Made by a program: the position numbers and the translations under genes. 6,706 nucleotides of DNA, taken from NCBI GenBank assembly GCA_020054175.1, contig JAGVLR010000150.1, positions 1 to 6,706 on the forward strand. Reading direction: 5' to 3'. Shown here one piece after another: positions 4,120-6,706 of the stretch; the first letter of the stretch is position 1, and each line of letters starts with the position of its first letter. The DNA is from Candidatus Dadabacteria bacterium. GTDB lineage: Bacteria; Desulfobacterota_D; UBA1144; Nemesobacterales; UBA2774. The notes below the pieces were generated by a model. It was given only the letters and a program-made list of their open reading frames with translations, had not been told where the DNA came from and did not search any database.

Positions 4120-6706
4120 TCAGTGTGCTGTGAGGTCTTTCCCATAAAACTCGAAAAGCCGCTCCAGATTGGTTTTAACGATTTCGTGAGGACCCGGGAA
4201 ACGGTCCCGCGTGAAGACCTTGAGGGCTTCCCTGTAGGACTGGACCGCCCTGTCGCAGTTGGCAGTCCTGTCCTCTTCTTCGGCAAGGGTCGAATACGCG
4301 CCGCCGATGTTGTTCCGTGTCGTGGCGTATTCGAGCGGAAACTTCTCTGCCGAATACACGATGAGCGCCGTCTCGTAGGCGTTTATCGCCCTCTTGCAGT
4401 TCCTCGCCCTGTCCTCTATTTCCGAAAGCATCCTGTAGACGATGCCGAGGTTGTTCTGGGTCGCCGCGAACTGCATGGGGTTATTTTGAATCGTCCTTAC
4501 CTTGAGCGCATCCTCGAAGGCCTTTACCGCCCGTTTGCAGTTGGATTCCCTGTCCACGGCGTCGGCGAGCGTCATATATGCAAGTCCGACGTTGTTCTTA
4601 GTCGAGCCGTATTGTATCGGGTAGTCGTTTTCAGTGTAGACCCTGAGCGCGCGGGAATAGCATCCGAGGGCGCGTGTGCAGCTTTCGGCCTTGTCGTCGT
4701 GCTCGGCGAGCATCCTGTAGACGACGCCAAGGTTGTTGAGCGCGGCGGCGTATTCCTCGGGATGGTCTTCGAGATTGTAGACGCCTAGAATCATGTCGTA
4801 GCAGTCAATCGCCTTCCTGCAGTTGGCGGCCCTGTCGACGCTCTCGGCAAGGAGCTGATATATCGCCCCCAGGCTGACGAGTATGGCTGTATGCTCCTCG
4901 GGGAACCGCTCGTGCGTGTAGTATTTGAGAGCTTCTTCGTAGGCCGCGGCGGCAGGCTGCGAATTCGCTATTTTGTCGGATACTGCGGAGAGCCCATCGT
5001 ATGCCGAGGCTATATTCTTCTTTATAAAGCCGTAGCCTTCCGGGCACCGCTCGAACGTATAAATATTAAGCGCCTCGGAAAAGGCCCTTACTGCACGAAT
5101 GTAGTAATCCGGGTCACCGTTGGCCCGCGCTATGCCGGCGTAGGCGAGTCCCATCTGTTTTCTTATCTCGGCGTACTCGGCCGGGCTCCCGTTGACGTCG
5201 TACACTCTCAGCGACTGCGTGAAAGAGTCTACTGCCTTGAGGTAACTCTCCAGGCTGCCCTCGGAGGCGGCAATTTCCAGATAAGCCTTACCAAGCCGGT
5301 AGAGAAGCGACGCGAAGACTTTGGGATACTCTGCCCGAGAAGCCTCGCCGAGTCTATTGCGGCAGTGCTCTACAACGGCTGCCGGCTCCTCCGGAATATC
5401 CTCTTCGTGGAATACTGGATATACGTCGCGTGCGCAATCGACATCAGACTCCGCTTCCGTCTGCGGCGCGTCATAGCCCCGGCTGGAAACGCTTTCAGCG
5501 GCGGACAACTCCGCGATGGGCGGCTGTGTATTGGGACTTTCAGCCTCGTTACTTTCAGCTTCATCCGCAGTAACTGCTAATTCTTTCAGCTTTTCCGAAA
5601 TTTCTCCGTGCTCGTATGGGAATCTATCCCAGGGCAGGGCTTCGAGCGCGGCAGTCAGCGCCACCCGGGCATGCCCGAGATATTCCGTCTCGCCCGTCTC
5701 CCGGGCGAGACCTGCATATGCGGTTCCGAGCGAAGCCGCCAGGCGCCCGTATTCCGGCGAGACCGTGGTAAATACGCCCGTCTCGATCGCTTTCCGGAAG
5801 CAGTCGGCCGCTTTCAGGAGATTGTCCGCTGCGTCCTCGACACCGGATACGGCCAGATACGCTTCTCCGAGCGATTTGTATGCCGATGGGGAAGTATCGC
5901 CGTAGGCTATGGCCTCCTGGTAATATTCGATTCTCATATCGGGCCGGGCGTCGGAGGAGTATCCGAGCGCGCGGTAAAGTGCGGATATGAGACCGGCTGT
6001 CTCTCTACGTCTGGCCTCGGCCCCGGTTTCGGCATAGTACGAAAGCGCCTCCTTGCAGGAAGCTATGGCAAGCCCGGTGTTCACGGACCTGTCCTCGATC
6101 TCGGCCAGCCTCGCGTAGAATCCGGCGACGCGGCGCTGTGCTTCGGCGTATTCCTCGGGGAACGATTCCGGCTCGTAAAGCGAAAGCAGCTCGGCATAAC
6201 ATTCGAGCGCCTCATTTGCCCGCCCTTCACTTTCTTCGGATTCCGCGAGCGACGTATACAGCCCGGCGAGCGTGTGCGCGGTTTCGCGGTAACGTCGGGC
6301 GTCTCCGGACGACTCGGCGCATTTGAGCGCCTCCCAGAATGCGGCAATCGCCTTTCTGCAGTCTCCGGGGTTGCCGCCTGCCTCGTAAAGCCGTTTGAAC
6401 GAGCTGCCTAGCGCCCTCCCGGCGTCGGCATATTCCGCTTCGGCAAGCCCCTCCGGGAAGCATGCGAATGCCTCGTCGTAATACTCCGCGGCGGTGCCGG
6501 GGTTATCTGCCGCGGCTTCCATCTCGGCGAGCCTTTTATACGATTTCCCGATCTTGACCGAGAGCCTCCCGAGATCGTCCGAAGAGGGCTCCGGGCCGAG
6601 GAGCCCTAGGGCTTCCCTGTAGACGTCCGCAGCTTTTTTATAGTTATTTTTGTTCACGACCTCCCAGACTGTCCCTGTAGAGTAGTCGCCAAGCCTCTCC
6701 AGAACC
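4120..6706 (-). CDS. Large tetratricopeptide-repeat protein (N-terminus outside window)
   Basis: This is a helical-repeat scaffold for binding proteins or peptides; no enzyme domain is visible. The stop is TGA at 4120-4122, and the frame is open to the right edge. A GTG at 6655-6657 would give 845 residues, but GGGAGG lies only 2 nt before it, and the codons upstream (reading LERLGDY then VWEVV) continue the repeat pattern: their Leu-Gly sits exactly 47 residues before Ile36-Gly37. The true start is therefore probably beyond the window. Residue numbers here count from that GTG. Residues 1 to about 355 hold the first TPR array, 362-428 an acidic Glu/Ala/Ser/Pro linker, and 445-845 the second array. 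TPR hallmarks recur: NNLG, Y three residues later, RA, Y, AL, then Pro. The spacing resembles TPRs of cyanobacterial and deltaproteobacterial proteins with FP-E-Y-A and NNLG motifs, including CHAT-linked ones. Whether it is cytoplasmic or exported cannot be told without the N-terminus. Confidence 0.9.
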   Translation of the reverse strand, partial: VLERLGDYSTGTVWEVVNKNNYKKAADVYREALGLLGPEPSSDDLGRLSVKIGKSYKRLAEMEAAADNPGTAAEYYDEAFACFPEGLAEAEYADAGRALGSSFKRLYEAGGNPGDCRKAIAAFWEALKCAESSGDARRYRETAHTLAGLYTSLAESEESEGRANEALECYAELLSLYEPESFPEEYAEAQRRVAGFYARLAEIEDRSVNTGLAIASCKEALSYYAETGAEARRRETAGLISALYRALGYSSDARPDMRIEYYQEAIAYGDTSPSAYKSLGEAYLAVSGVEDAADNLLKAADCFRKAIETGVFTTVSPEYGRLAASLGTAYAGLARETGETEYLGHARVALTAALEALPWDRFPYEHGEISEKLKELAVTADEAESNEAESPNTQPPIAELSAAESVSSRGYDAPQTEAESDVDCARDVYPVFHEEDIPEEPAAVVEHCRNRLGEASRAEYPKVFASLLYRLGKAYLEIAASEGSLESYLKAVDSFTQSLRVYDVNGSPAEYAEIRKQMGLAYAGIARANGDPDYYIRAVRAFSEALNIYTFERCPEGYGFIKKNIASAYDGLSAVSDKIANSQPAAAAYEEALKYYTHERFPEEHTAILVSLGAIYQLLAESVDRAANCRKAIDCYDMILGVYNLEDHPEEYAAALNNLGVVYRMLAEHDDKAESCTRALGCYSRALRVYTENDYPIQYGSTKNNVGLAYMTLADAVDRESNCKRAVKAFEDALKVRTIQNNPMQFAATQNNLGIVYRMLSEIEDRARNCKRAINAYETALIVYSAEKFPLEYATTRNNIGGAYSTLAEEEDRTANCDRAVQSYREALKVFTRDRFPGPHEIVKTNLERLFEFYGKDLTAH
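4198..5325 (-). repeat. C-terminal array of eight 47-residue (141-bp) TPR units
   Basis: Each unit can be started at a Pro: residues 445, 492, 539, 586, 633, 680, 727, 774 and the start of a partial unit at 821 (numbered from the GTG at 6657). All are exactly 47 residues apart, so eight units run with no insertion or deletion. A typical unit reads P-x-E-Y-A, NNLG, Y, LAE, D-R/K, N-C, RA, Y, AL-x-V-Y. Relative to a 34-residue TPR, about 7 extra residues lie between helices A and B and about 6 at the end of helix B. The last five units are the most alike. The partial unit after 821 (KTNLERLFEFYGK) looks like a capping helix. Confidence 0.88.
5593..6573 (-). repeat. N-terminal array of TPR units, more divergent
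   Basis: Equivalent positions fall at residues 29, 76 (EYADAG), 123 (YRETAH), 170 (EYAEAQ), 217 (RRETAG), 260 (YKSLGEAY), 303 (EYGRLA) and 350. The spacing is 47 four times, 43 twice, then 47 again. Two units (about 217-303) are thus shorter than the rest. Sequence match between units is much lower than in the C-terminal array, and only one unit (NPGDCRKAIAAF, 96-107) carries the NxxC/RKAI form seen there. The array continues upstream of the visible part. Confidence 0.75.

Noticed and set aside
4198..5325. CRISPR-like array suggested by 141-bp periodic DNA
   Set aside because: The period is in a coding frame, units differ at many bases, and there are no short identical repeats with unique spacers.
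4891..6411. Several long plus-strand frames opposite the TPR gene
   Set aside because: They mirror the repeated TPR codons on the other strand. The TPR frame has a clear, periodic protein signal and they do not.

Overview
This window is ordinary chromosomal sequence from a Gram-negative, moderately GC-rich bacterium. It has an envelope-type protein with a signal peptide and a DUF3943 domain, frequent AGG (Arg) and ATA (Ile) codons, and tightly packed genes. The lineage cannot be fixed from this sequence. The style of the TPR repeats, the envelope genes and the codon choice would suit an uncultured Desulfobacterota- or Dadabacteria-like organism, but that is a guess. I see no tRNA, rRNA, CRISPR array, insertion sequence or phage gene.

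Layout. (1) Positions 1-825, minus strand: an exported DUF3943 protein whose C-terminus lies beyond the left edge. (2) Positions 907-2070, minus: a GT4-type glycosyltransferase 81 nt upstream of the DUF3943 gene, possibly co-transcribed with it. (3) Positions 2071-2242: a divergent promoter region with opposed sigma70-like promoters whose -35 boxes overlap, plus a leader hairpin before hisS. (4) Positions 2243-3493, plus: hisS, a complete histidyl-tRNA synthetase. (5) Positions 3527-4102, minus: a small secreted protein of unknown function, converging on hisS. (6) Positions 4120-6706, minus: a large TPR protein whose reading frame stays open to the right edge, so its true start is not visible. 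Its stop lies 17 nt upstream of the small secreted gene, so these two probably form one operon.

How the genes work together. hisS supplies charged tRNA-His and is a housekeeping gene. The glycosyltransferase and DUF3943 protein point to cell-surface glycan and outer-membrane work. The TPR protein is a scaffold with two arrays of unusually regular 47-residue TPR units, joined by an acidic, low-complexity linker. The C-terminal array keeps one register with no insertion or deletion for eight units and carries ladders of conserved Asn and Cys at the same 47-residue spacing.

The most notable content is this TPR architecture and its tight pairing with an unrecognised secreted protein. I do not see convincing evidence for a wholly new multi-gene system.
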